A stretch of 64,000 nucleotides of DNA. Source: Sphagnum compactum (lineage: Eukaryota > Bryophyta > Sphagnopsida > Sphagnales). The translations under genes were made by a program, and so were the position numbers. The notes under the pieces are model-generated. The model saw nothing but the letters and a program-made list of their open reading frames with translations, did no database searches and was not told the origin of the DNA. The stretch is taken from contig OZ234497.1 of NCBI GenBank assembly GCA_965153455.1, positions 1,178,001-1,242,000 of the forward strand. Reading direction: 5' to 3'. This document shows positions 32,361 to 42,906 of this stretch, piece after piece; within the stretch, counting starts at the first letter, position 1; every line of letters begins with the position of its first letter.

Positions 32361-35139
32361 ACCAGTTGTATGTGAGTCAGCTCAAGGTTCGGGATCCTGA
32401 ACTGCATGAATCCAAGCACAAAAGACATCTCCATTCCAAGCCCAAAAAGCTGCAATTACTACTAGCATGGTCAGAAATTCAGAAAGGCAAAACCAAAGTT
32501 GCTTGCTGGAAAGTTGATTGCAGAAATAGTTATCTTGCATAATTGATGACTGAATGCCAAACATAAAAGAACACTTCACTAGAGGGAGAGAGAGAACCCG
32601 CTTTGATTCTTGAGTATTTCTTTTCTTGTGGCTACAAAACATGGTGTATTAAGTGCCCAGTTTTGTTGAAGGTGGTTGTTGGGTGTCAGATTTTGCCACT
32701 TACAAGCTTATGTAGAATTTCTAGCACTGAAAACACACACAACTTAATCATTTGTATTCACCAATTCCTCCATTACAATGCATGATACCAGGATACATGA
32801 TATATATTCAATTTTCTGTGTGTTCTTTCTGTGTGTTTTGATCACTGAACATGAACAGTGTAGAAATTTGTCAACTAACTATATAGTTTCTTCTCTTATC
32901 CAGCTTGATCTAAGGTCTCCATGAACAACAATACTTTGGACTTCATGAGCTTGCAACTGTTGAACTGATTCTAAGTAGCTTAGTGAGACTTTTTGATTCT
33001 CACAGACTTGTAGGAGGAAAACATTTTGGTGATAAGAGCATCTCCACTAGTAGCAGTACAATATTCTCTTGTTTGTGTTTGGTACATGCAAACTAAGCTT
33101 GTAAATCCCTAAAATAACCACCAACAATGTACTCCATAAAACTAGGCAATGAAACAAGTAGGGATAAATCTTGCACCTCAGTTGAAAGTAGCATAAATTT
33201 CCTAAATACTAAATATAAACTACCGCACACATACGTGAAAACCTAAAACCTAATACTTGGACTCGTCTAAAACACTCAAATTTGGGGAGGTCCTTGAGAG
33301 TTTTGTCCATTGAAAATGGACAAGTAGAAGGTTTCAGGTTCTACCTTAGTTATATACCATGATTGAGTGATTTAGTGATGATTCATTGAAACTAATCTAG
33401 GTAGAACAATTTTAGGTTTCATAAGTTGTCCTTTGGATTGAAAAATGTTTAGTTGATTCCCAAGTAAAAAGAAATTGAAAAGTGGTTTTTTTGTATCTAT
33501 ATATTTTTTCAACTTTGATTTTTTCAACACCATAATCACCAATAGAGGTTGCACTAGTTTTCATATCATTTTTTTTCAATTAAATTTGAATCCAATTGAA
33601 TTTGAATTGAATTCAATGTATGTGAATTAAATTAAAAAAAACTGAATTGAATAGAATTTGAATTCAAATTAAATTCAAGTTGCATGCAATATTATTCAAT
33701 ATTTTCATTTGAATGAAATTTAATTTTCACAAGATGATTTTGTTTTTTGGTGAATTGATTATCATTGGTAATGTGCAACAATGTGGAGCCCAACTTTATA
33801 ATCTATTACATGAAGATCCTTAATTTTCTTCCTTTGTTGCTACCTATGACTTCAATTCCTCAAATGAAATCATTTTGCCATTTGTTTCATATATTTGGCT
33901 TTTAAAAAAAAAAGATATGCACATTTAGTTTAAGTTTATTTTTAATTTTACTTTTTTTTTGTACAAAGAAAATCTTTACTGTTTTATTTTTCTTTATGGA
34001 ACTTGCCCTTTATTTTCCCTTTAAGGTTTTGCGTGATAGACGTTTTTTTATGGGTGAAAAAAACCAACCTTGCAAATCCAAAAAGGGAAGAAGCTTGGAA
34101 CCAATGTTGGCCAATTATTGCTTTTTTTTTTCATAATTGGTTGAGTGGGTTTTTTTTTGGAACCACACATGATATCAATATCAATTTATTAAAAAAAGAA
34201 AACAAAAGTGATCGGCTATCAATTTCATCATCAAAATAATACCCCCAATTATCAATTTACTTAGTTATTTTTTTGGTAATACCCATTGGTTATGCATAAG
34301 GATCAGTTTTCAAAATGCTTTCCTTGAGAACCACAGGTTATATTGCATAGGTAGGGTAGGTTCTAAGATTTATTTTTATTTAATGTCTGTTATAAACACG
34401 TTTAGGGTTTTAAGATTGACGACCTACTTGAATGAAATTCCAATCATTGGGGTAGGTTATTAGAATGTGAAAATTCAATACCCGACCTGTAAAGGGTCTT
34501 TTTGGTTCGTGGAATGATATGTCTTAAGGGCGTGTATATTATGTTCCAGTTTTCAAAAAATCAATAACAAGCTGCTAGGTCATCAATACCTGGGTTGGTA
34601 ACCGGGTGTGGAACTTCTCTTCAAACCTCCAAAATTTGGGCTCATACACATGCGTGCTTTTAATTATAATACAAAAGTGAAAAAGAAATTCCCAACATTA
34701 CATACATTTTGCATGATTGTGACAATGATATATTGAGCCAAATTTGCATGCATCCTGATTGTCTCCTTTCCATCTTATGAATACCGGTACCCCAATGTAT
34801 ATCCAACCTTTCCATTTCCTTATAAGTCAGAGCATCTTTGGGTCATTATATTGAGCTAGACCAACATCTTCTAGATGAAACAAAAACACACACACACACA
34901 CACACACACAAAGTTCTTGCCACCCTTGGCTGATTCTCTTCACCACTTTCCTTTCGTGGCTGGTAAAAGGCGCGACACAGTTGTGCACCTCCAAAAAAGA
35001 GTGTAATATATTGGACCTGACTGTTGTCCTACTAGTGTTGAGGGGAGAGAAAATTGTAAAACCCATAACTAACGCACGAGGCTGGGAGTGTTTCGTGAGT
35101 ATTTAGGTAATTCTTTGGTTTGAAAAAGCTGTAATAAAC
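32361..35139. other. Intergenic DNA with low-complexity tracts
   Basis: No gene. Bases about 33575-33690 are low-complexity 'ttgaatt'/'gaattcaa' sequence with many small palindromes. A (CA)n microsatellite of about 13 units lies at 34886-34911. Poly-T and poly-A runs occur near 33905, 33950 and 34120. Confidence 0.55.
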
Positions 35140-35217
35140 ACTTTCTATTACCAAGAGTTGATACTTTCACACTTTCACACTTTCTATTACCAAGAGTTGA
35201 TACTTTCACACTTTCAC
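35140..35217 (+). repeat. Perfect 39-bp tandem duplication
   Basis: Bases 35140-35178 and 35179-35217 are identical, starting 'actttctattaccaag'. The absence of any mismatch points to a recent event. Confidence 0.95.
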
Positions 35218-35925
35218 AAATCGTCTGGAGCATATCTGAAAAGATTGAGCATACATTAAAAATTTACATACATTGGCCCGAGTGAACCAGCGCCCATAGG
35301 AATGTTTTATTGGCTATGCTTGTAGCAGCTTCTTTTCTTTTGTCCCATGATTGTGAGGAATGTTCACCAGGTGCTATTCTGATCCCCCCGGAGTTCATTT
35401 TTTGGGGGAACTAGATACATTTCCTATTTTACCTGTTGCTCGTTTCAACTTTGTTTTGTCCATGTGGAAACTGACCTTAGGCTACAACAGTACCTTACCC
35501 TGAGGTCAGTTTTGTCATTAAATAATCCTCAAAATAGGGAAATGAAATTTTGTGAAAATATGAAGTTGACATGTTGAAAATCATCATAGTTAGCATAATA
35601 GGCTACACTCTGAATAATTTCATTACTCATATCATAATATAATAGTAAATGATGGGATTTTTTTTTCCAAATTAAAAAAAAAAAAAAATTTCTGGAAAAA
35701 AAATAATTTCAATGTGGAACTGACCCTAGGCTACGATAGTAGCCCTCATTGATAACAATACCTCATATTCCTTATGTAGGTATAATGCAATAAAATGAAC
35801 AATGCAAAAGCCAAAATGGGGTGAAAATTCCATAATTATTCAAAACTTTTTGAGTTGCTATGTAGAGTCTATGGTGTGTGGCAAGAAAAAACTCTCCAAA
35901 TGGTCCATAGTCCAGGCCTGGCAGC
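35218..35925. other. Intergenic DNA
   Basis: No gene. A phrase around 'ctgaccttaggctac' near 35470 recurs as 'ctgaccctaggctac' near 35721. The words 'gagtgaaccagcgccca' at 35279-35295 look like a lone end of the TIR element family. Poly-T and poly-A blocks lie at about 35658-35705. Confidence 0.4.
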
Positions 35926-36560
35926 ATCCCATTCCACAATATGGTCAATATCCACCAAAATCAATAATATTCATCCAATTCAGAAGATCATCCAAGATTG
36001 AAAGCAAATTTTGCATCACCTATTCTGTAGAACAGTTACATTTCCACCAAAAATGGATGGTATTAATCCAAAATGGATTATCATCCAAAATATCAAACAA
36101 AGTTGCAACATGTTAGTCATAACAAGGTTAATGACCACTAGAAGAGGATGGTATTTGTCCCAAATGGATGGTCATCCAAGATAATTACCTGTTTCATAAC
36201 GTGTTAATATCCACCAAAAAAAGATGGAATTTCATCAAAAGTGGATTATCATCCAAGATACAAAGCATATTTTCAACACATCCTTAAAAAATGGATGGCA
36301 TGCATCCGAATTGGATGATCACTGAGATAGAAAGCAAATTTGTAGCATCCATTCCATAACATAGTAAATACCCACCAAAATACTAGGGGGTATGCATCCA
36401 AGATGGATGATCATCCAAGACAATAAGCAAGTTTGTAGCACCCATCCCAGAGCATGGTCAAGATCCACCAGAAATGGATGACATTCATCCAAAATGGGTG
36501 ATCACAACATCCATGGAAAAAAAAGGGAAGGTACATCATATCCATAAAAAATAGATGATC
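35926..36560 (+). repeat. Degenerate minisatellite, unit about 90 bp
   Basis: Seven to eight diverged units of about 70-95 bases. The core is 'cattccataacatggt', 'aatatccaccaaaa', 'tggatggcattcatccaa' and 'tggatgatcatccaaga', followed by 'aagcaaatttgtag'. The TGGATGATCATCCA element is itself a short palindrome repeated in most units. No open frame persists. Confidence 0.8.
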
Positions 36561-37121
36561 ATCCATGAGACCAAGCAAATCTGCTGAAATGCTTGGATGC
36601 ACAAATAACACTTGATGAAAAGCATTTTGTAGGAAACTACATGGATGATAAAATACATATTTTTGGGAAACCATATGGACAACAAAATACACTATATGTG
36701 TCTGAAACTAAGTATACATGGATGATAAAATACAAATGTTTGTGTGCATGTGGGGTCACTGACACAGGTGCAGAAAATGGGTGAAAAATGCTCTGCCAAA
36801 ACTTTCTTTCTCCCTGATTTTTGTTTGTTTCTGGGTGGAGTGTTCAAACTTCAAACTTGTGTGTTGGAGTGTGAAGACTACACTCATCACCCAGCCGCAG
36901 AAGTAGCTCATACAGTTGTTGTTCCCCTTTGCAAGTTTCACCACCCAGGATTTAAGGCTGAAGCCTGAAGATAATACTGAACCCAGTTCTAGTTTCTCTA
37001 CATGTGGGGATTGTTGTTTCATAGCTTCATTGTTGCTTTTTTGCCTTGTTCTTATTTCAAAACAGGCAAATTCTAGCTTTTGATGATGTTTTTCTGTATG
37101 ATGTGTATGGGTTCTGTACGT

Positions 37122-37154
<33 letters not shown>

Positions 37155-38134
37155 ATTTCAGAAGACCAACAAGCTGAATGTTCACAGCTAGCTGCTGCTT
37201 CTTCCAACCTATGATCATGTTTCATCCTCTACTTGCAGAGGCAGATCAAAGGGAGACCAGGGAGATCAGGGAAATCAGCTTTGGTGATTTGGGTTTATAT
37301 AGTGAAGTGAAGCTTAAGAAGCTGAGAAAACACATGAATTTTGCTTAGTTGAAGGATCTGGCTTGTTCTCCCATCAGCTCATGCTTTTCCTTTACTAAGG
37401 GTTTCTTGCTGTTTGTTCCTACTTTGTCATCTTCTTCTTGGGCTTCTTCTTGCACCAGCTTTGGTAAATTTCCCATCTGTTATGATTTTGAAGCTCAATT
37501 CAGAGCTCCATCTAGTTTCTTCTGCATCTCAATCCTCAACTTTCTGCTCAATCTAGTTTCTTCTCCAGCTCAATTCTGGACTTTCTGCTCAATCGAGTTT
37601 CTTCTCCAGGTCAATTCTTGATCATCTGCACAATCCAGTTTCTTCTCCAGGTCAATTCTTGATCATCTGCTCAATCCAGTTTCTTCTCCAGGTCAATTCC
37701 TGGTCATCTGCTCAATCCAGTTTCTTCTCTGGCTCAATTCTTCGATTATCTTTTGCTTATTATCAAGTAGTGCAGAAGATTTTGTCGAAGTATGCGATCT
37801 TAAGGCACCACATGCAGAAACTCAGCAATTTTTTGTGCACAAATTCTCCTTTTTCTTCTTTCTCTTCAGCTAATTTTGTTAGTCCCTTTTGTCTCCTCTA
37901 ATCCTTCATATTCTTCTTCTCTCTTATGCGATTGGCTTACAAGTTGCTAGAAAAATTGGAACCTTCTGCCACCAACATATGCAGCAGCAACGGAGGCGAA
38001 TAATCCTTTTTTTCCCTTTTTCTCAAAGATGAAAGAATCTGTGGAATCCTTCCGTCCTTCCCTGCCTCGCTCAAAGTTGAATACAAAGCTCACGAATACT
38101 TGAAGCTTCGCTAGCACACTGCAACAAGCTAAAG
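36561..38134. other. Upstream region of the ATL gene
   Basis: No protein gene recognised. Holds a (GT)n microsatellite at 37127-37154 and a 42-bp tandem array at 37509-37742 (separate entry). The T/C-rich character from 37380 to 37930 resembles a pyrimidine-rich leader. The end of the region (to 38134) may be the first non-coding exon of the ATL gene. Confidence 0.45.
37509..37742 (+). repeat. 42-bp tandem repeat array
   Basis: About 5.5 copies of a 42-base unit containing 'ctgctcaatccagtttcttc' and then 'tccaggtcaattcttgatcat'. The middle copies differ at only one to three positions and the outer ones are more diverged. The unit length is a multiple of three, so an open frame runs partly through it, but nothing suggests translation. 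Confidence 0.85.
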
Positions 38135-38423
38135 GTAAGAAGTTTTCTTATCTACTTCCATGGGCTGTTGTTGTATTGTGAAGATTCTTGATCGTCTTCT
38201 TTCAACTGGAAATCTGCTGGAATTGTAGGCCTTGCAAATGTGCTTCCTTGAGGTTTGATCTCAAAACATGAATGTGGTTTCATGATTTTTCCATGGGAAT
38301 CCTGATGTTTGATGATGGGATTGGGCATCAAAATCTGGAACAAATTTCTGATTGCCAAATTCTGAGGCAGATTATGACATATCCATTTTTGAGAGTAAAA
38401 GGAGATTCTTGTCTTTGTTCCAG
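38135..38423 (+). other. Candidate 5'-UTR intron of the ATL gene
   Basis: A good donor, AAAG/GTAAGA at 38134/38135, and an acceptor, TTTGTTCCAG at 38423, bracket this stretch in a region with no coding frame. Leader introns are common in plants. This is an inference from splice-site quality alone. Confidence 0.4.
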
Positions 38424-38767
38424 GAGATGGAGAAAACTCAGAGTGGAGATGGAGAAAGAAAACTCAGAGTGAAGATGGACAGAACTCAAAAGCTTTGGGG
38501 GGCACACAGGGTCTTCATAGATGAGCTTTGAAGCTTAAAGAATGTCTGGGTTTGGGATCTCCAAGATTAGTACCAGATTTTTATGATCCATGTTGCTAGG
38601 ATGTTGTGGTCATGAAGAGACCTGGCATTCATTGTGATTGAAACTGATCTTTCTTTCTTCACATGAGCATGAAGAAACAGCTTGTGAATGAAGCTAAGAG
38701 GAAAGAGAGAGCGTAGAGCTCTCTCCTTACACAAACCTGAGAAGAATCAACAAAGAAAATCAAATCC

Positions 38768-39800
38768 ATGGGGGACAACAAGGGATGCTGCTCGGGTCTT
38801 TCTGGAACACATCTCAGTTTGTACCAAGGTTTTGTTTTGGCAATCCCAATCTTGATCACCTTTGCACTGCTGTTTCTGTTTCTCCTCATCTGCTTGCGCA
38901 GACAGTATCTAATCCAAGCAGAAACTTCACATCTGAGAAGAAACCTGAGAGGACAAGGAGGGTTCATCATCCCTCGTACTGGCCTTTTCACTACTGTAAG
39001 AATCTCCAGCCAAGATGGTGATCTTATATGCTCTTATCATGAATGTTGCAAGCTTTTCGATTCCCAGATCATACATGTTTCCCAGAATTGGATCTGAGTG
39101 TTTCCTGCAACACCTCAGTCTGGTTGATTTTCCTGAGCACTAACCATTGGGCTTTGTTCAATTTCTTCTGTGACATTGCAACAGAATGGGATGCAGCAAA
39201 AGGGAGGACTGAACAAGTCAATCTGGGATGAGCTTCCTGTCATCATCTTCAATGAAAAGCTTAGAACAGCAACAGCAGACAATCAGTGAGCATTCCAATG
39301 TTTCCTTGCAAAACTTTGCTCTGCTCACTCACACATTCACTACAGCTGTTAGTTATGTAACCAACCTGTTGCTTCTTCTCTGAAGTCAATATGTCTTCTG
39401 CAGGTGTGCAGTGTGCTTGGGAGATTACCAAAAGAATGAAGTATTACGGCAGCTGCCAGTATGCAGTCACATCTTTCATAAAGATTGTGTTGATGAATGG
39501 CTTGTAAACAACTCCACGTGCCCACTGTGTCGCACCCTTCTGTTCCAACAAGAGATATTGCTCACGATGGAACGTCCATTCCATTGTCCACCATGGCAGC
39601 TGCAGCTTCCATCTACCACACACACTACTGAGCTTCTTATTCTACCAAGAACAAACAGCAACAGCAATTCAACTGCTGCTGAAGAAAGTAACACAATTCC
39701 AACTGGAGAAATTAGACATCTCCCACACCTGCACATGGAAGAAATGCTACAAGAGGAGAGTGTGGCTGGAGAGCACAGAATACAAATTGATTGCTCTTAA
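38768..39800 (+). CDS. ATL-type RING-H2 E3 ubiquitin ligase, membrane anchored
   Basis: Three exons: 38768-38995, 39185-39285 and 39404-39800. All borders are GT-AG; the second junction splits a Gln codon. The product is 241 residues. Residues about 21-43 form one transmembrane helix followed by Arg-Arg. Residues about 84-95 hold a GLD-like stretch (Gly-Leu-Asn-Lys-Ser-Ile). The RING-H2 finger spans residues 111-152 with ligands C111, C114, C130, H132, H135, C138, C149 and C152, plus the ATL-typical Pro two residues before the third Cys and Trp142. The tail is Ser/Thr/Asn-rich. ATL proteins are E3 ligases of the endomembrane or plasma membrane, often elicitor-responsive; the substrate here is unknown. 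Unlike many ATL genes it is not intronless. Frame continuity across both introns strongly supports the model. Confidence 0.88.
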
Positions 39801-39987
39801 GTAGAGAAGCAAGAGCCTGATTACTGAACTGAGAAATGCTTTCTCACTCAGAGATAACTTAGAACAAGCAAAGCAAATCTGTTGCAAAGCTTAACAGCAA
39901 TTTTACACAAAACCTCTGCAATTCAGAAGCTTTGTCACACTTACCAGCTTAGCTGACAGGACATTCGCAATGGATACTGAAACACTT
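39801..39987 (+). other. Probable 3' UTR of the ATL gene
   Basis: A short non-coding stretch after the stop codon that leads directly into the 57-bp minisatellite. No clear AATAAA signal is visible. Confidence 0.4.
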
Positions 39988-40545
39988 GTGCATGTCACTA
40001 TTTCTATTGCATCAGACAAAGTGTGAATATCAAAACACTTACTTGCACATCTCACGATCTCTATTGCATCAGACAAGGAGTGTGAATATCAACACACTTA
40101 CTTTCACATGTCACAATTTCTATCGCATCAGACACATAGTGTGGAAATCAAAACAACACTTGTGCATGGCATGATTTCTATTGCATCAGACACAAAGTGT
40201 GAATATCAGAATACTTGTGCATGTCATGATTTCTAATGCATTAGGTGAAGTGTGAATATCAAAACATGTGCTTGCACATGTCATGTTTACTATTGCATCA
40301 AACACTAAGTGTGAAAATCAAAACAACACTTGTGCATGTCACAATTTCTAATGCATAACGCACAAAGCGTGAATATCAAAAGACTTACTTGAGGATGTCA
40401 CAATTTCTATTGCATTGGGCAAAATGTGAAATATCAAACACTTACTTGGGCATGTCATGATTTCTATTGTGTCAGAAAAATTGTCAATATCAAAGCAATT
40501 GCTTGTGCATGTCATGATTTCCATTGCATCCGACTTCTCTGCTTT
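39988..40545 (+). repeat. 57-bp minisatellite downstream of the ATL gene
   Basis: About 9.5 imperfect units of about 57 bases: 'tgtgcatgtcacaatttct', then 'attgcatcagacaaagtgtg', then 'aatatcaaaacacttact'. Units differ by several substitutions and short indels. Confidence 0.88.
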
Positions 40546-40663
40546 TCTGCATGTATTGAAACACATGGATGGACTCTCTACATATCCAAGAACCTGTCCT
40601 ACTTTGGCTTGCTTCTCTGTCCATATTGCCTTGAATGACAGAACAAAAGAATCACATGCAAAT

Positions 40664-41210
40664 CTGGAGCTCCAAAATCATACCCACAAGGTGGCTGGAG
40701 GAAAAAATAAATCCATACATCCAAATTTGGAGCTCAATAATCATACCAAAACCATAGTTGGAAGCAAAAATCGTAGTTCTGATTCGTGGAGCTCAAGAAT
40801 CATACCCAAAAGATGGCAGGAAACAAAAACCATACTTCTGCATTTGAAGAAGCTCAACAACCATACTCAAAAGATAGCTGAAAACAAAAACTGTACTTCC
40901 ACATTTGAACAAGCTCAATGACCATGTGAAAAAGATAGCTGGAAACAGAAACCATGCTTTCTGCATTTGAAGATGATCAAGAATGGTACCCAAAAGACAG
41001 CTGTAAACAGAAAACCATACTTCTGCATTTGAAGAAGCTCAACAATCATACCCAGAAGATCGCTGGAAACAAAAGCCACACTTCTGCATTTGAAAAGCCC
41101 ACCAATCATACCTAAAAGATAGCTGGAAACAGAAACCATACTTCTGCATTTGAAGAAGCTCAACAATATACCCAGAAGATGGAAACAAAAGCTGCACTTC
41201 TGAATTTGGA
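40664..41210 (+). repeat. 61-bp minisatellite
   Basis: About nine imperfect units of about 61 bases: 'gaagctcaacaatcataccc', then 'aaaagatagctggaaacaaa', then 'aaccatacttctgcatttga'. It lies just 120 bases beyond the 57-bp array, with an unrelated consensus. Several minus-strand frames stay open across units only because of the repetition. Confidence 0.88.
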
Positions 41211-41635
41211 GGAACCCAGGAGGAGAAGAAGATCACAGTTCACAAGCTTACTTACTGGCTTGAATTCCAGCCAATTTGCTTTTGAGCAGCGATATGAAAT
41301 CATGCAATTGACAACAAAATCCTTCAGGAAACCAAGATGGTGGAAGCCTGGAAATCCTCTGACTGGTGCCAGCAAAAAACCTAAAGAGTAGAATCTCTGA
41401 TCGTTTCTGAAGCTTCTGCAAAGCCTAGCTATGGCTTGCAAAGTTAAGCGCCAGAGAGTTCACTGTCATCTGCTTCCATTTCTGCAGAGAGTAAATTGTG
41501 CAGACTTTGCAGCAATGGCATGAGGTTCAAGTACCAACAAGGATTTCACAATAGAAATAATCTAAGCTTCACTATGCAAAATGTCTGAGAAAGGATCTAA
41601 GCTTTAGCATGCAACATCTCTGGAGAAAGGTCGAT
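41211..41635. other. Spacer between minisatellite and orphan ORF
   Basis: No gene. A plus-strand frame continues to 41391 from the last minisatellite unit but has no recognisable domain. Near 41530-41650 the phrase 'atctaagctt(t/c)a.catgca' recurs three times. Confidence 0.4.
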
Positions 41636-42055
41636 CTAAGCTTTACCATGCAGAAATTCTGTTCCAGAAGCATTTCTGTCATCATCGAGATCCATGTCTA
41701 GTCCATACGATTCCTCTGACGACGGTTTTGCTGTCGCAATGTCGTAAGTACGTGGAGTAGAATTCGCCTTGCCGTTCTCTGCTTCTTCATCGGGAGTCTT
41801 CTCCGAATCCTTTCCTTGTTTTTCTGGGGCCGCTGGTTTCTGCACATCCCCGTGCCGAAGTCTGGGATCTACCCGCTCCGACATAACTGGATTTGGAACT
41901 AACACCGTGGACTTCGCTTCAAAACACTTCGTAGAATTTGCGGATTCTTGAAGACGAAAACACCAACGCAAAACACAATCCTCAGACAGCATCTGCAGCA
42001 GCTGCCCTTGTGTGCTGCGTCCGCTGCGTACTCTTGCTACAACAACTGTAAACAT
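41636..42055 (-). CDS. Small orphan protein with acidic C terminus (hypothetical)
   Basis: 139 residues from the ATG at 42055, single exon. The first 55 residues are basic and hydroxylated with no acid until about residue 25, which could be an organelle-targeting peptide. The rest is hydrophilic (Lys/Glu/Pro-rich), and the C-terminal quarter is acidic with Asp-Met-Asp-Leu-Asp-Asp-Asp. I do not recognise a family; it loosely resembles small LEA-like or stress-induced proteins. It is more GC-rich than its surroundings, which favours real coding. It is divergently arranged with the L1-domain gene, about 850 bases away. A frame carried by chance cannot be excluded. Confidence 0.5.
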   Translation of the reverse strand: MFTVVVARVRSGRSTQGQLLQMLSEDCVLRWCFRLQESANSTKCFEAKSTVLVPNPVMSERVDPRLRHGDVQKPAAPEKQGKDSEKTPDEEAENGKANSTPRTYDIATAKPSSEESYGLDMDLDDDRNASGTEFLHGKA

Positions 42056-42149
42056 GTTGTTACGACAAGTGTCGAGGATCTCGGAGGTCTCAAAAGTGTT
42101 CGTTTTGTTTCGTTTCGTTTCGTTTCGTTTTGTTTTTTTTCAATTTTGT

Positions 42150-42740
42150 GAAGGTGCGTTGGCGATCAACCACAAGAGGACTTAGCCAAATTTGGCTACG
42201 GGTCAGAGAGAAAAGTAAATTCTTTTTGAAACCCTGCTATGTACTGGCGACTTGCAAGAACTTAAATATGGCGATTTCAACTTTTTTTTCCCTTGAAAAT
42301 GTGTCGAATTTGGGAGATATTTTCATAAAAAATCCTTCGTAGAGGTAGCCGGACATTTTCTTTTGTGGCCAAGTGAGGAAATTTCGGCAAAAAAACCGCT
42401 GGATACAACCTAATTGTCCAAATATGGCGAGTTCAAAGTATTTTTCCTCTTAATGTGGCGAAAGTGGGCCATTTTCCCCCTTAAAAGCCTTTGTACTTGT
42501 CGCAAGGGCTTTTTTTGGGTCGCCAAGTGAGGAAATTCGGCAAAAAAACGCTGGATACAACCTATTGTCCAAATATGGCGACTTCAAAGTATTTTCCCTC
42601 TTAATGTGGCGAAAGTGGGCCATTTTGACCCCAACAAAAAGAGCCCTTGTACGAGTAGTCGCAATGGCCTTTTTTTTTGGGTCGCCAGGTTGCGAAATTT
42701 AGCCCAAAAAGAAAATCCACTGACTGGGACGCTCAAAAAA
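42150..42740 (+). repeat. Dispersed repeat R3 with tandem internal units of about 140 bp
   Basis: A unit starting 'gccaagtgaggaaatt.cgg' and running through 'ggatacaacct', 'ccaaatatggcga', 'cctcttaatgtggcgaaagt' and 'gggccatttt' appears twice almost intact (42375-42515, 42519-42660), with partial copies on either side. It is related to 30890-31500 and, inverted, to 26510-26695. Confidence 0.75.
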
Positions 42741-42797
42741 GCACAGGGTCGTCAAGCACACTTAACCGGCACAACCGGGATGAGATCCCATGTCCTC

Positions 42798-42866
42798 TTA
42801 GGGTTAGGTCGACAAGAGACTACTGTTGATGATCGCGCAGCAGCTTTACTCAAAACAAAGGGCCCA
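42798..42866 (+). promoter_or_regulatory. Telo-box and site-II-like motifs upstream of the L1-domain gene
   Basis: TTAGGGTT at 42798-42805 (telo-box) and GGGCCCA at 42860-42866 (containing TGGGCC on the minus strand, a site-II core). This pair is characteristic of Arabidopsis ribosomal-protein and ribosome-biogenesis promoters and agrees with the gene downstream. Confidence 0.55.
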
Positions 42867-42906
42867 AGCTTTGAAGGGTTTTGGGTTTCTGGAGCTTCTT
42901 CCAGCG

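Larger units (their letters stand above)
42056..42906. other. Divergent intergenic region with R3 repeats and promoter motifs
   Basis: Separates two divergent genes. Bases 42104-42130 are a (GTTTC)n-like pentanucleotide tract. Bases 42150-42740 are filled by dispersed repeat R3. The last 160 bases hold motifs typical of plant ribosome-biogenesis promoters. Confidence 0.55.

Noticed and set aside
40793-41236. Minus-strand ORFs with repeated Phe-Gln/Lys-Met-Gln-Lys units in the 61-bp array
   Set aside because: Open only because a stop-free frame is repeated with the minisatellite. Frames shift between units, so no protein is conserved.
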